The notes under the pieces are model-generated. The model was not told the DNA's origin. It was given only the letters and a program-made list of their open reading frames with translations, and searched no databases. Shown here piece by piece: positions 27,264 to 36,148 of a DNA stretch of 64,000 nt. Within the stretch, counting starts at the first letter, position 1. Each line of letters starts with the position of its first letter. Position numbers and translations under genes: made by a program. The stretch spans positions 1 to 64,000 of the forward strand of contig NZ_JACOOJ010000002.1 in assembly GCF_014287585.1 (NCBI RefSeq), given 5' to 3'. This DNA is from Parabacteroides hominis. Lineage in GTDB: Bacteria; Bacteroidota; Bacteroidia; Bacteroidales; Tannerellaceae.

Positions 27264-28779
27264 CGCTATCTCCTTCCCCATTTATAAATTTTGCAATACG
27301 GAGCATTCCGTACATTTTAGATAATATATCCCCAGTCTTCACCTGGCCGTCACCAGCACAATCATTCATCAACACACACAGCAACCTACGGGTCAATTCA
27401 ATATAGCCACTATTGCCTTCTTCCATTACTTTATCATAAAATGCAGCGATACGATTTTCATCATTTGCTTCACGCAGTATGTTCAGTAAATCCTTATTAG
27501 CACGCAGTTTATGGGAAATAGCTGAAACTAAACCATCATCCACTGTAAACGTCATGAGTAATTTGAACAATTGATAAACACTGCCCGCTGAATCATCTTT
27601 CGTAAATACCCCTGTAAAGCCCGATCCGCTATGCTTACGAAGACGCCAAGCTACCGCATTCTTACCAGCTACATTTTTTGCTTTGCCAAAAAGCAAATCC
27701 AAAGCCGATTGTAAAGCTTCATACAGCGGATATTTATAATACGATATCGATAAACCATAAGAAAGAGTAGTATGAATAAGATTCCCTTTTTCATCTTTAG
27801 GACGACCAATCTTTTCTATCTCCTCATCCACTCCCACCCGGTAACATTCATCGATTTGTGATAAAAGTTGGAAGATGTTTTCGACACCATCTTTACCGGA
27901 AACCACCGGAGCGATAAACAGCAAATCGTCTCCACCTGCATAAATAGGTACTCCTCCATACTCTTCTATCATTTTACTGACCTTACAGCCATATTGCATC
28001 AAAGCTGTGGACAAATCTTTCACTCGCTTGTTGGGTAAAACAGATACAATCTCCCCCATTTTATCACCATCAGCCTGCACCACACAGATATATTTGTAGT
28101 AAGAACGATATTCCTCCTTGAAAGCAACCTTTATCTTCTGATAAAACTCATCCTCTATTTTCTCCGGATTCTCACTGCTATTCTCCTTCTCGCGCTCCTC
28201 ATCCCGATATTTCATCCAGAGAACTTTTTTATCTTCCTCCCCTGTTTTTGAAAGTTTATCAGTAGCAATCTCAGCCAAGAAAGGAAAATTCCAATTTGGA
28301 TTACCAAAAGCACGTTTGAACAATGCCGAGTTATTTTTTTCCTGAATCAAATCCAGTACATTCATGCGACTTTTATCATCAAAAGTGCGATTAACAAGCT
28401 CTGTACAATCGAGATAGCGGTTTAAATCCTTAATAACATCTACACCTGTTTTCGATTCTACAGAAACATACATGATGTTGACATAGTCACGACCAATTCC
28501 TGTCACCTGAGTAAACTCTTTCAATGCATTACTTAATATGTCCTCCAATTCGTCGTCCTCTGTGTCCTCTACAAAAACACGGTCTGGATACAACCCTACT
28601 TTCTGAACCTCATCCAACGAAGCGGGTGAAAGAATCATCTTATTTTCAGCCTTCAATTCCTTAATTATACATTCCATCAAAAATGAAAATAAATAACTGG
28701 CTGACCATAATTCACAAGGCTTGCGAGCCAAGTTTATAGTGCCTATTATTGGGCCTATATTTACTGCTGTGTATTTCAT
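27256..28779 (-). CDS. cas10: Cas10/Cmr2 signalling polymerase without HD domain
   Basis: Large subunit of 507 residues. Two palm regions: VVQADGDKMG (about 234-242) and YAGGDDLLF with GGDD at about 282-285, the active site for second-messenger synthesis. No N-terminal HD nuclease motif is seen and the protein is much shorter than HD-containing Cas10, so it probably does not cut DNA. By analogy with the B. fragilis CorA-associated Cmr system, the product would be SAM-AMP (family knowledge, not visible in the sequence). The ATG at 28779 follows directly after the cmr1 stop. Confidence 0.92.
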   Translation of the reverse strand: MKYTAVNIGPIIGTINLARKPCELWSASYLFSFLMECIIKELKAENKMILSPASLDEVQKVGLYPDRVFVEDTEDDELEDILSNALKEFTQVTGIGRDYVNIMYVSVESKTGVDVIKDLNRYLDCTELVNRTFDDKSRMNVLDLIQEKNNSALFKRAFGNPNWNFPFLAEIATDKLSKTGEEDKKVLWMKYRDEEREKENSSENPEKIEDEFYQKIKVAFKEEYRSYYKYICVVQADGDKMGEIVSVLPNKRVKDLSTALMQYGCKVSKMIEEYGGVPIYAGGDDLLFIAPVVSGKDGVENIFQLLSQIDECYRVGVDEEIEKIGRPKDEKGNLIHTTLSYGLSISYYKYPLYEALQSALDLLFGKAKNVAGKNAVAWRLRKHSGSGFTGVFTKDDSAGSVYQLFKLLMTFTVDDGLVSAISHKLRANKDLLNILREANDENRIAAFYDKVMEEGNSGYIELTRRLLCVLMNDCAGDGQVKTGDILSKMYGMLRIAKFINGEGDSDE

Positions 28780-28780
28780 T

Positions 28781-30217
28781 TTACAACTTATTCTTTTCAA
28801 GATCTCTATATATATTTTTCAATATTTTAAATTCTTCACTTTCATGGTATTTCTTTTCGACGTGCTTATCTATATCAAATTTCAAATCTTTAAAGATATA
28901 ATCAAAATAAGCCTTTACCGAAAATACTTGTGGAATATCCAGTTGCATACGTTTTCTATAACCAGTCACCTCATCTTTCTCATTTTTACTATAAATACAG
29001 ATCTTCTTGTTTTTTTTAAAATCCTCTAATCCGACTTCATCATCATCTCTAAAAATAATATAGATATTATATTTTTTATTTTTCATATCATAGATAGGTT
29101 TTATCAATATAGGAGAAGGCATTCTTTCCACTGGCAATTTTTCATCTCTTAATGGATAATGAACTTCCATTCCGTTATTAGAATTTACTATTGCCACCTT
29201 CTTTTCTATAGTATCTTTAAAACTTTTCCATTCTTCATTTGTAGAAAAGCCTAACATATCTCTAATATCAAAGTTTTTTTCAAATTTCACATTTAAGGGA
29301 GATGTCATTTCCTTATGTCGCAACAATTGTACAGAAAGACCGTCTTTACGCCTTTTATTAATAGTCGGATAAAATTTTTCTTTAATAGCCCGTTTATCCC
29401 AGTGTGCTTTAAGACGATCTGTTGCATACATAAATGCCAATGATTTAAAATATAAACCTCTTATATTTATCCCACCTCTCAATGTTTTATAAAAGAGATC
29501 GATCATCTTAAACATTTTTTCAAATTTTTTTCCAGTACAATCAGTTCCCGTAAAACCTTCAAGTGAAAAATAATAAACAGACATTTCTTTTGATATTGGT
29601 TCTACATACATCTCATCATCATTATCTATATAAAAAGAACCAAATCCTTTAGATTGCCTTGTACCAAAATTATGTTTCAAAAAGAAATCAGCCAAAACTC
29701 GCTTTTCTTTGTCAGCTAAAAAAGAATAAAGTGTATCATTCGGAATTAAAAAGCACAAAGAGACCTGTGCATCAGTAAAACTCATTTTCTTATATTCAGA
29801 AGGATCTTCAAAATCCATATTCATATTTCCAAAAAACAAAGGATATGAATTTAATACTGCTATTTTTCGATGATCCTCCTTCCTTGTTTTAGCCACATAT
29901 TTTCGACCATCATATATTATATAATCTTTATCAGTATCGCGCGGTAAAACATATCTTTTTCGGTCATTCATAATAAAATATAATTGATCTTCTACACTAG
30001 ACTTTATCTTCAATTTATAATTTAAAGATAATGTTCTATCATTACCTTTTGTCCAACCTCGCCTTTTAGCTTCTTCTTTCCCCTCTTCTAATAAAGAGAA
30101 TATAAACCTGTCCAGCTTCGGTTTTACCTCCGAAGCCCTTAACGTAGCCCCATACTGATCATGTTGAAAATGAATCAGCGGAGTATGTTGTTTCAATGTC
30201 ACTGTTAATGTTTTCAT
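28781..30217 (-). CDS. cmr1: Type III-B subunit Cmr1
   Basis: RAMP subunit of 478 residues. N-terminal LKQHTPLIHFQHDQYGATLRAS is characteristic of Bacteroidetes Cmr1, and the glycine-rich loop GTRQSKGFGSFYI (about 190) is the RAMP signature. It binds the 3-prime side of the crRNA/target duplex. It ends 1 bp before cas10 and begins 11 bp after the membrane coiled-coil gene. Confidence 0.85.
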   Translation of the reverse strand: MKTLTVTLKQHTPLIHFQHDQYGATLRASEVKPKLDRFIFSLLEEGKEEAKRRGWTKGNDRTLSLNYKLKIKSSVEDQLYFIMNDRKRYVLPRDTDKDYIIYDGRKYVAKTRKEDHRKIAVLNSYPLFFGNMNMDFEDPSEYKKMSFTDAQVSLCFLIPNDTLYSFLADKEKRVLADFFLKHNFGTRQSKGFGSFYIDNDDEMYVEPISKEMSVYYFSLEGFTGTDCTGKKFEKMFKMIDLFYKTLRGGINIRGLYFKSLAFMYATDRLKAHWDKRAIKEKFYPTINKRRKDGLSVQLLRHKEMTSPLNVKFEKNFDIRDMLGFSTNEEWKSFKDTIEKKVAIVNSNNGMEVHYPLRDEKLPVERMPSPILIKPIYDMKNKKYNIYIIFRDDDEVGLEDFKKNKKICIYSKNEKDEVTGYRKRMQLDIPQVFSVKAYFDYIFKDLKFDIDKHVEKKYHESEEFKILKNIYRDLEKNKL

Positions 30218-30228
30218 AGCGCCCTTTA

Positions 30229-30696
30229 TTATTTAGAATACAAATCAAGATAATTTTTTATTGCCTCTTGTGTACTTTTTATCTGATCTACTAATTTAGC
30301 AGTTTTTTCCAAAGTCCAAAATTCTCTGCTATTAGATAAAGAATGAACAAGTAATGCAACACGTTCAATATCCAATTGAGTTATTTTTTCCAATTGATTT
30401 TTTAAATTCGAAATTTCTCCGTCCTTTTCACTCAACTTTTTGTCTTTATCCGTCAATTCCTTTTGTGAATCATTTTTTTTCGATATTCTTTCTTCCCATT
30501 CCAACTTTCTTCTCCATTCGTCTTCTTTCATTTTTTCTTCATGAGATAAATTCATTTTTAGTATATCTTTCTTATACATCACTATCATTAAAAAAACAAA
30601 TAAAAGAAAGAGAATAAGTAGTAAAACAAACATTCCTACTATACATATTGACCAAATTAAATCTGAAGAAAAACAAGTACAATGCGCCATCATCAT
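30229..30696 (-). CDS. Small membrane coiled-coil protein between corA and cmr1
   Basis: Unrecognised protein of 155 residues. A long hydrophobic stretch (about 12-42, SICIVGMFVLLLILFLLFVF...) forms one membrane segment. A highly charged coiled coil (about 50-110, EEKMKEDEWRRKLEWEER) and a C-terminal helical segment follow. Translation is coupled to corA: its ATG overlaps the corA stop as ATGA, with a GAGGA site. The position inside the operon, next to the membrane effector CorA, suggests a CorA partner, gate or regulator. No enzymatic motif is visible. It is not a core Cmr gene. Confidence 0.8.
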   Translation of the reverse strand: MMMAHCTCFSSDLIWSICIVGMFVLLLILFLLFVFLMIVMYKKDILKMNLSHEEKMKEDEWRRKLEWEERISKKNDSQKELTDKDKKLSEKDGEISNLKNQLEKITQLDIERVALLVHSLSNSREFWTLEKTAKLVDQIKSTQEAIKNYLDLYSK

Positions 30697-32213
30697 TTTA
30701 TCCTCCTATCTTTTATATTATTATACAATAATGCAGAAATACCCACAATCACCAATGTTTGCCACAACATATTGGCTCCAAACGGATTCATTCCAAATAT
30801 TCCAGTAATCACTGTTGCCGGAAGAAATACAGCTGCCAACCAATTCAACCATTCACCATTTTCATTTCTCTTCTGATCTATCAACAATGTAATATATTGA
30901 TGTAATTCACCTATTTCCCCATCCAACTCTTTTATCTTCTCACTGGATGCGAATTGCTGCATCAACATATCATAAATTTCAATACCTTGATCTTGCACCG
31001 TCACATGCTGGAAATAGATCTGGTTTATAAAACGTATATATTCCTGATAAAGAGAGCCAATGCGTTCTGCTAAACGCCGATCTGTACGCCGGGAAAGACA
31101 ACTCACTTTAGTCACTTCACCAGAAAACCTCAACATAGACGCGCGTTGGATAATAATAAGCTCGAACATACGAGAATAAATTGTACGCATGTGCATCGCT
31201 AATATGTTAGAAGCAAACCAACTTGTATCTGTCAAAGCGACCATCGAATAACGAGATATTCCATAAAGAGTACCTTGTTCCTGCCAGCGATAATAAGTAC
31301 TTTCCTCCAATAACTTCTTCTTCATTTCATTATTCCGGCAAGTATCATCATTTCCATCATCCACAAATACATACTTATACCAGAAGTTCCCCATTACAAA
31401 TTCCCCATCTTTCAGATTCCCCGTCATATCTTTTACCTGCTTAGACAATTCATCATTGCCATACCAGCAATTCACAAGCATACGATCGTCTATAACAGGA
31501 GTCACTTTCATATCCGGAGACAAGTCCTTTATCAGATTATCGATAAACACCGCTGGTTTCCAAACATCAGACAATCCGAATTCCGAATCTTGGCCTGTCG
31601 TATGAATTTTATAATTAAATTCATCCATATATTTTGAAGGATTACCATGAAGTCCTTCTATCTTTATTGATTTAGACAGCATAGAACGATTTTCAGCAGA
31701 AAATTCACCACTGTGAGGTGGCATAATACGCCGTCCAAATTGGTTGATATTCCTAACATCCAATTCCTCTTTCTGGCTTTCCTCATTATTTGCCAAGAAA
31801 AAAGAAAGAATACCTACCCCAGTAGCATACAAGTTCAAATTAATCGCATCAACCTTCAGCACATATTCCTTATCACCTACCGCTATACGATATTCCACGT
31901 TCCCCGCTTTAGGTTCTCTCCTCTCGTAATGATAAATGATAGGATTTTGCGCACCTTTTATATCATACAATACGGGATGTACGAAGTCAAAATAATATTG
32001 CAACTCACCAAAAAGTTCTTCCCGGTCTTTTGTGTCCTCACCAACAACCGGTATATATTTTTCCGCTGGATCATATTGTACCCTATCCCATAATGTATAT
32101 TCATTTATAGGGATATGTTTTAAATCTATTTGCTCAGAAAAAAACTTTTTATCCTCCCCAGGTAATTCCCATTTAAAAGGAAAATAAAAAACATGATAAC
32201 TATAAGTACTCAT
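30693..32213 (-). CDS. corA: CorA-like membrane effector of type III CRISPR
   Basis: Protein of 506 residues. The long cytoplasmic N-terminal part has no close resemblance to Mg2+-transport CorA. The C-terminus has the two-helix CorA pore with GIFGMNPFG (GMN at about 474-476). In B. fragilis such CorA proteins bind SAM-AMP made by Cas10 and disrupt the membrane (established for that system). The ATG at 32213 overlaps the nrn stop (ATGA); a longer reading from 32312 would overlap nrn by about 100 bp and is rejected. It is flanked by NrN and the coiled-coil membrane protein. Confidence 0.9.
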   Translation of the reverse strand: MSTYSYHVFYFPFKWELPGEDKKFFSEQIDLKHIPINEYTLWDRVQYDPAEKYIPVVGEDTKDREELFGELQYYFDFVHPVLYDIKGAQNPIIYHYERREPKAGNVEYRIAVGDKEYVLKVDAINLNLYATGVGILSFFLANNEESQKEELDVRNINQFGRRIMPPHSGEFSAENRSMLSKSIKIEGLHGNPSKYMDEFNYKIHTTGQDSEFGLSDVWKPAVFIDNLIKDLSPDMKVTPVIDDRMLVNCWYGNDELSKQVKDMTGNLKDGEFVMGNFWYKYVFVDDGNDDTCRNNEMKKKLLEESTYYRWQEQGTLYGISRYSMVALTDTSWFASNILAMHMRTIYSRMFELIIIQRASMLRFSGEVTKVSCLSRRTDRRLAERIGSLYQEYIRFINQIYFQHVTVQDQGIEIYDMLMQQFASSEKIKELDGEIGELHQYITLLIDQKRNENGEWLNWLAAVFLPATVITGIFGMNPFGANMLWQTLVIVGISALLYNNIKDRRIK

Positions 32214-32986
32214 TTTTCTATCTTTTTTATATGTTCCACCATTTTTTGTATCTCTTCTAACGAATAAACTCCACACTTTGCCCCAACATAACCATTCTCT
32301 CCTCCACCACAAAACAGATTATCCGCCAAGTATTCCTTTTCAAAAAATTTCTTCACATTTTCCATTCCTTTTCCATAATACACCCATTCTTCATCCGTAT
32401 AGACCAATAAACTCCGAAAAGGGAACAGACGATCACAAATTGGGGAAAAACGAGAAGAAAACGCCTTCACAACAAATAGATCTCCGATCTTTGTACAATT
32501 ATTTGTAACAGCCTTCTCCGCCAAAGATTCGTCTTCATCTGTAATTCCCTGAGCTTTACGATCAGCATGGCGGATAAGATTTATTTCATCCTGTGTTGCC
32601 GCGATTTCCAACATACCGGGAATATACCCCTTATCATTGGCAGCGACCAACTGTTGATACCTGTCCATTGGTTGGCCGAGCAATGCCATCACCTGCTCTA
32701 AAGCACTATCAAAATGAGCAAATGAATTATGGTGGTCGATAGCTCTATATCCGGGCGGTTTTGGAATATCTTCCTGCAATTCCACTCCATAGACAATCCA
32801 GTCTTTCGCGGAAGCCTCTTCCAATTCTTTCCGGTAACTGCTTAACCGCGCATTGTCCCAACGAAGTTGATGATCCACATACGCAATCCCCGTCCTGTCA
32901 AGCTGCTGACGGATGGTAAGCATTTCCAAGTCATGCCCGCCTAACAAAAACAATTGCCTTTCACTCTCGCTCATTTGCTTCTGCAT
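32210..32986 (-). CDS. nrn: NrN-type DHH phosphodiesterase (predicted SAM-AMP off-switch)
   Basis: DHH-family phosphoesterase of 258 residues. AIDHHNSF puts the DHH at about residues 84-86. Early Asp-containing segments (YVDHQLRWDN) supply further metal ligands, and the C-terminal GGGENGYVGAKCG resembles the DHHA1 glycine motif. In the B. fragilis system NrN hydrolyses SAM-AMP and resets CorA. Tightly packed: 6 bp after cas6, and overlapping corA by 4 bp. Confidence 0.88.
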   Translation of the reverse strand: MQKQMSESERQLFLLGGHDLEMLTIRQQLDRTGIAYVDHQLRWDNARLSSYRKELEEASAKDWIVYGVELQEDIPKPPGYRAIDHHNSFAHFDSALEQVMALLGQPMDRYQQLVAANDKGYIPGMLEIAATQDEINLIRHADRKAQGITDEDESLAEKAVTNNCTKIGDLFVVKAFSSRFSPICDRLFPFRSLLVYTDEEWVYYGKGMENVKKFFEKEYLADNLFCGGGENGYVGAKCGVYSLEEIQKMVEHIKKIEK

Positions 32987-32992
32987 ATCTTT

Positions 32993-33667
32993 TTATTTTA
33001 CATCTCTTATACAATTCACAATACCATATCCCATACTTGACGATTTTCCCAACCCGATATATTCCGGTAAAAAGACATTGCACCGAAATACAGCAGAAAA
33101 GCTCATTAATTCCACATTCTTATATCGGCTCAAGCCTGGATCTTCCAATTTTAAGATACGGCAAATAACTGGAAATTCGAAATGGATACCGATGCCTTTG
33201 CCAAAAGAAAGCACATTCCCGACCAGAATTTTCTCAAGCATAGCGATACGTTCGATAAGCCCTTCCGCCTGTTGATACTCTTTATAATTTTCGCAATTCA
33301 ATGGCAACCAATAGCGAATTCGATATGTATTATCTGATTCACAACAACAAGAAAACAAACTCTCCGTTCGAATCGAAGCCAGCTCCAACTCTATATTTCG
33401 ATTTCCTAACTGACAAGAAAAAGTGCTTTCCATACCAAACAGTCTTTCCACAGCCACAGCCCCTTGATTAATACCAAGCACAACCGCACTTCCCTTGACC
33501 TTCTTATATTGGACCAAAGGGTAACTATAATTGAAACCATCACCATTATGATTATGGAAAAGAGCATCACCGCCAGACAAACGAATCATTGCTCCTCTAA
33601 AAAATGGAATTTCGTCATCAGATATCCGATTTCTGAATAGTGCTGTCGTTATTCGTGTTTGATTCAT
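32993..33667 (-). CDS. cas6: Cas6-like pre-crRNA endonuclease
   Basis: Protein of 224 residues, first gene of the effector operon. The C-terminal glycine-rich loop GLGKSSSMGYG is the Cas6/RAMP signature. The N-terminal half has a conserved RGA...LFHNHNGDGFNYSYPLVQYK segment with two His that could act in cleavage. It should cut pre-crRNA inside the repeat to leave an 8-nt 5-prime handle. No strong promoter is seen; a weak box (TTTATTTG on the minus strand) lies at 33701-33708. Confidence 0.85.
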   Translation of the reverse strand: MNQTRITTALFRNRISDDEIPFFRGAMIRLSGGDALFHNHNGDGFNYSYPLVQYKKVKGSAVVLGINQGAVAVERLFGMESTFSCQLGNRNIELELASIRTESLFSCCCESDNTYRIRYWLPLNCENYKEYQQAEGLIERIAMLEKILVGNVLSFGKGIGIHFEFPVICRILKLEDPGLSRYKNVELMSFSAVFRCNVFLPEYIGLGKSSSMGYGIVNCIRDVK

Positions 33668-34596
33668 TATAGATTATCTTTAATGGTTCTCCAATATTAG
33701 CAAATAAATTTTAATAAACCTAATATTTTTACGTTTTTATTTTCAAAAAAAATATCATAGTCTTTCACACAACATATAATTACCGCAAAAACAAGCCATT
33801 ACCACATTCTTAATCTTTATTCGATCGATAGTTTTTTTGTATAGCAATTTACATTAACCGGATGATAGAGACATAATCTTCCCGACTATTCATAGATACA
33901 TGTGAAGGTTGTTTCGGTACGGTGGCTCTGGATTAAAATTGACAATTTGTCATATTAGCTATTCGGTGGTTTGCTTATATCCGTACGTTTATCATAGTAG
34001 CTACAAATAGGGAAGGGAGGAAGCGTTTAGTATTGACATTTAGCTATTCTTATTCCCGAAAATCGTTTTTTTTGTTCTCCGAAAAAAAATTATACAGCAC
34101 GCTTGGTAGGATGTGACAGTTTGAAAGATGAAAATGCAATCAAAACGTCAATTGCGAAATGCCCTCTTTTAAGTGTCTTTTAGTTCTTAAAATAATATTT
34201 TTGGAGGTTTTTGCAGTCTTTTTACCACCCTCTCAAACCTTAATTCGGAGGATTCCGTAAAATCATCTAAATGATTTTCGGCTTTTATCCTGGTCGTTTG
34301 TCCTAATTGTCTGAATAGTTTTTCGAAACCATTTAGATCATTAAAAAAATCATTTAGATGATTCCGGAAAGATCATACGGAGTCGTACCATTTTTAGGCT
34401 GAAAGGAGGAAAAAGAAAGAAACGTATATCAATAAAACAGCTTAAAACAAACCAAATTGGTAGTAAGAAATCATTTCAGCCAACAAATCGACTACTTTAA
34501 ACCACCGTTACTCGCACATATTTGCTCTTCCGTTCCGGCTGATACACTATCTTTGTATAACAACCGACACATATTGGATAATACACTATCCGATCT
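33668..34596. other. Gene-free 929-bp gap between cas6 and the Cas1 remnant
   Basis: No ORF of 60 or more residues and no cas2 are seen. It holds a TGACAATTTGTCA palindrome (33940-33952) and two copies, in opposite orientation, of a near-palindrome around AATCATCTAAATGATT (34261-34276 and 34349-34364), each beside a TCCG. A plus-strand promoter-like pair lies at 34521-34555. It probably includes the scar of the lost Cas1/Cas2 region. Confidence 0.5.
34521..34555 (+). promoter_or_regulatory. Possible antisense promoter facing the RT-Cas1 remnant
   Basis: TTTG (34521-34524) and TATCTTTG (34548-34555) are 23 nt apart, slightly long. Transcription would run antisense to the Cas1 remnant and the RT gene. 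Confidence 0.3.
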
Positions 34597-34935
34597 TCAC
34601 GGCTGTCTATCTTCGCCAATATAGGCAGCCATCTCGTTTGCCTGCCTGCGTATGATCTGCTCCATCGTTATATGCGAAAGAGCTCCTAATGGCTTTTGAT
34701 GAATTACTTTACCCTGCCGTTTCACCGTTATACCTTTACCTGAAAGACCGACGAAACAGCCAAACGTATTCACCAACAATTCGCTACCTTCTCCCTCACG
34801 TTTCCGGTATTCCGCTTTTCGCTGTTCTATAATTTTCTTGTTCTGTTCTTTCGCCTTTTCTTCCTTATCCAATCCCTTATGGAAGTCATAAAGCTCTACA
34901 TAATCCTGAAGTATCCTTTTCTTATACAACTGGTA
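34597..34935 (-). pseudogene. cas1: Cas1 remnant, in frame with the RT gene, internally deleted
   Basis: After the RT amber codon the same frame stays open for 112 codons. Residues about 50-85 (LLVNTFGCFVGLSGKGI, KPLGALSHIT) match the N-terminal beta domain of Cas1. The following EQIIRRQANEMAAYIGE instead resembles the extreme C-terminal helix of Cas1, so the about 250-residue middle with the catalytic Glu, His and Asp/Glu appears deleted. There is no ATG at its start, only a TTG (34927-34929). It is the debris of an RT-Cas1 fusion and cannot integrate spacers. Confidence 0.75.
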
Positions 34936-36054
34936 CTAGTTCGAAAGATAATCGATCTCCGACATCATTCGCGTCAAGACTGCACGGTTAGCTATTTGCC
35001 GGTAAGAAGCAGACACGACCTGCTTCAAGTGTTCGTATAACAAATCATCCAGTGAATGTAATACAGGCTGAGGCAACAACGTTCCATAATAGTTACACAC
35101 TCCAGCCCAGGCACGAAGGCTGGCCGGTGTAAATCCCTTATCCGTGACAGATAAATTAGTGATCCGTTCTTTCAAATCGACTTCTTTCTTATTAGACAAA
35201 CTCAATCCGCCTTTGGATATCGTTATGCCTAAAAACTCAAAACCTTTACGTAGCTCTGCTACAATTGGCGTGTTTAACGACAGCCCCAAATGTGTTTGCA
35301 AATAAACAGACAACTGCTTCAACCAACTTTTCGCCAGCTCATGCGTTTCGCACATCAAGCAGAAATCATCAGCGTAACGGACATAAGAACGAGTTAATGT
35401 TTGCACATACTTATCGAACGGATGTAGATAGAAATTTGATAATAAAGGAGAAAGGATCGCACCTTGGGGTACGCCTTCCAAGTTGTCACTCCATTTCAAA
35501 TGTTTGTTGACGATTCCCATCTGCACAGACAACATAATCAACCGCACTATCTCCTCATCCGGAATCAGGGCATGAAGTCGGGCTGCTAACAAATGGTGGT
35601 TGATCGTATCGAAATAGTTATCAATATCCAACCGCAGCACCCATTTGTTTTTCTTTTTGCAGCATTCACTCAACGCCCTCCTGACCGCTTTTGTATGTCC
35701 TTTATTGGGTCGATAGCCATAGCTGGAATCCATAAAAATATTCTCGAAAAGAGGTTCCACAAGTGTTTTGATAGCATATTGCACGATCTTGTCTTTAACC
35801 GACAACAGCCCCAACTTTCGCACTTCGCTTTTCTTTTTGGGAATTTCGATGCTTAAATAAGGCTCCGGCGACCACGTACCAGCTTTCAAATCATTGGATA
35901 ATTCCGAAATATAAGTTTGAAGGTTATCTTCGAAACAAGCCAATGTGATTCCGTCTATACCTCCAGAAGCATTTTTACTTTTTATAGCCTTCCAAGCTTC
36001 AAACAAAAATTCTTCCGTACACAATACTGAATAATAAGATTTACGCGTTTCCAT
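34936..36054 (-). CDS. CRISPR-associated reverse transcriptase (RT part of an RT-Cas1 fusion)
   Basis: Protein of 372 residues, group II intron-like RT. All core motifs are present: LDIDNYFDTI (about 142-151), GVPQGAILSPLLSNFYLH (about 194-211), YVRYADDF with YADD at 227-230, and FEFLGITISKGG. A thumb/X-like C-terminal region follows. There is no endonuclease or maturase-type DNA-binding end. It ends at a TAG (34936-34938) directly in frame with the Cas1 remnant. Such RTs allow spacer acquisition from RNA when joined to Cas1. The RT itself looks intact. It lies between the array and the cas operon. Confidence 0.88.
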   Translation of the reverse strand: METRKSYYSVLCTEEFLFEAWKAIKSKNASGGIDGITLACFEDNLQTYISELSNDLKAGTWSPEPYLSIEIPKKKSEVRKLGLLSVKDKIVQYAIKTLVEPLFENIFMDSSYGYRPNKGHTKAVRRALSECCKKKNKWVLRLDIDNYFDTINHHLLAARLHALIPDEEIVRLIMLSVQMGIVNKHLKWSDNLEGVPQGAILSPLLSNFYLHPFDKYVQTLTRSYVRYADDFCLMCETHELAKSWLKQLSVYLQTHLGLSLNTPIVAELRKGFEFLGITISKGGLSLSNKKEVDLKERITNLSVTDKGFTPASLRAWAGVCNYYGTLLPQPVLHSLDDLLYEHLKQVVSASYRQIANRAVLTRMMSEIDYLSN

Positions 36055-36148
36055 ATTCGTATTTTTATGTTAACAATGATATTCATTATATCCTTACTGC
36101 AATAACACTTTTCTGATTACTTCCACAAATCAACGAAACGACAACAAG

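Noticed and set aside
34936..36054. Group II intron RT or retron
   Set aside because: No intron RNA, maturase end or retron msr/msd structure; the in-frame Cas1 remnant and the adjacent array mark it as CRISPR-associated.
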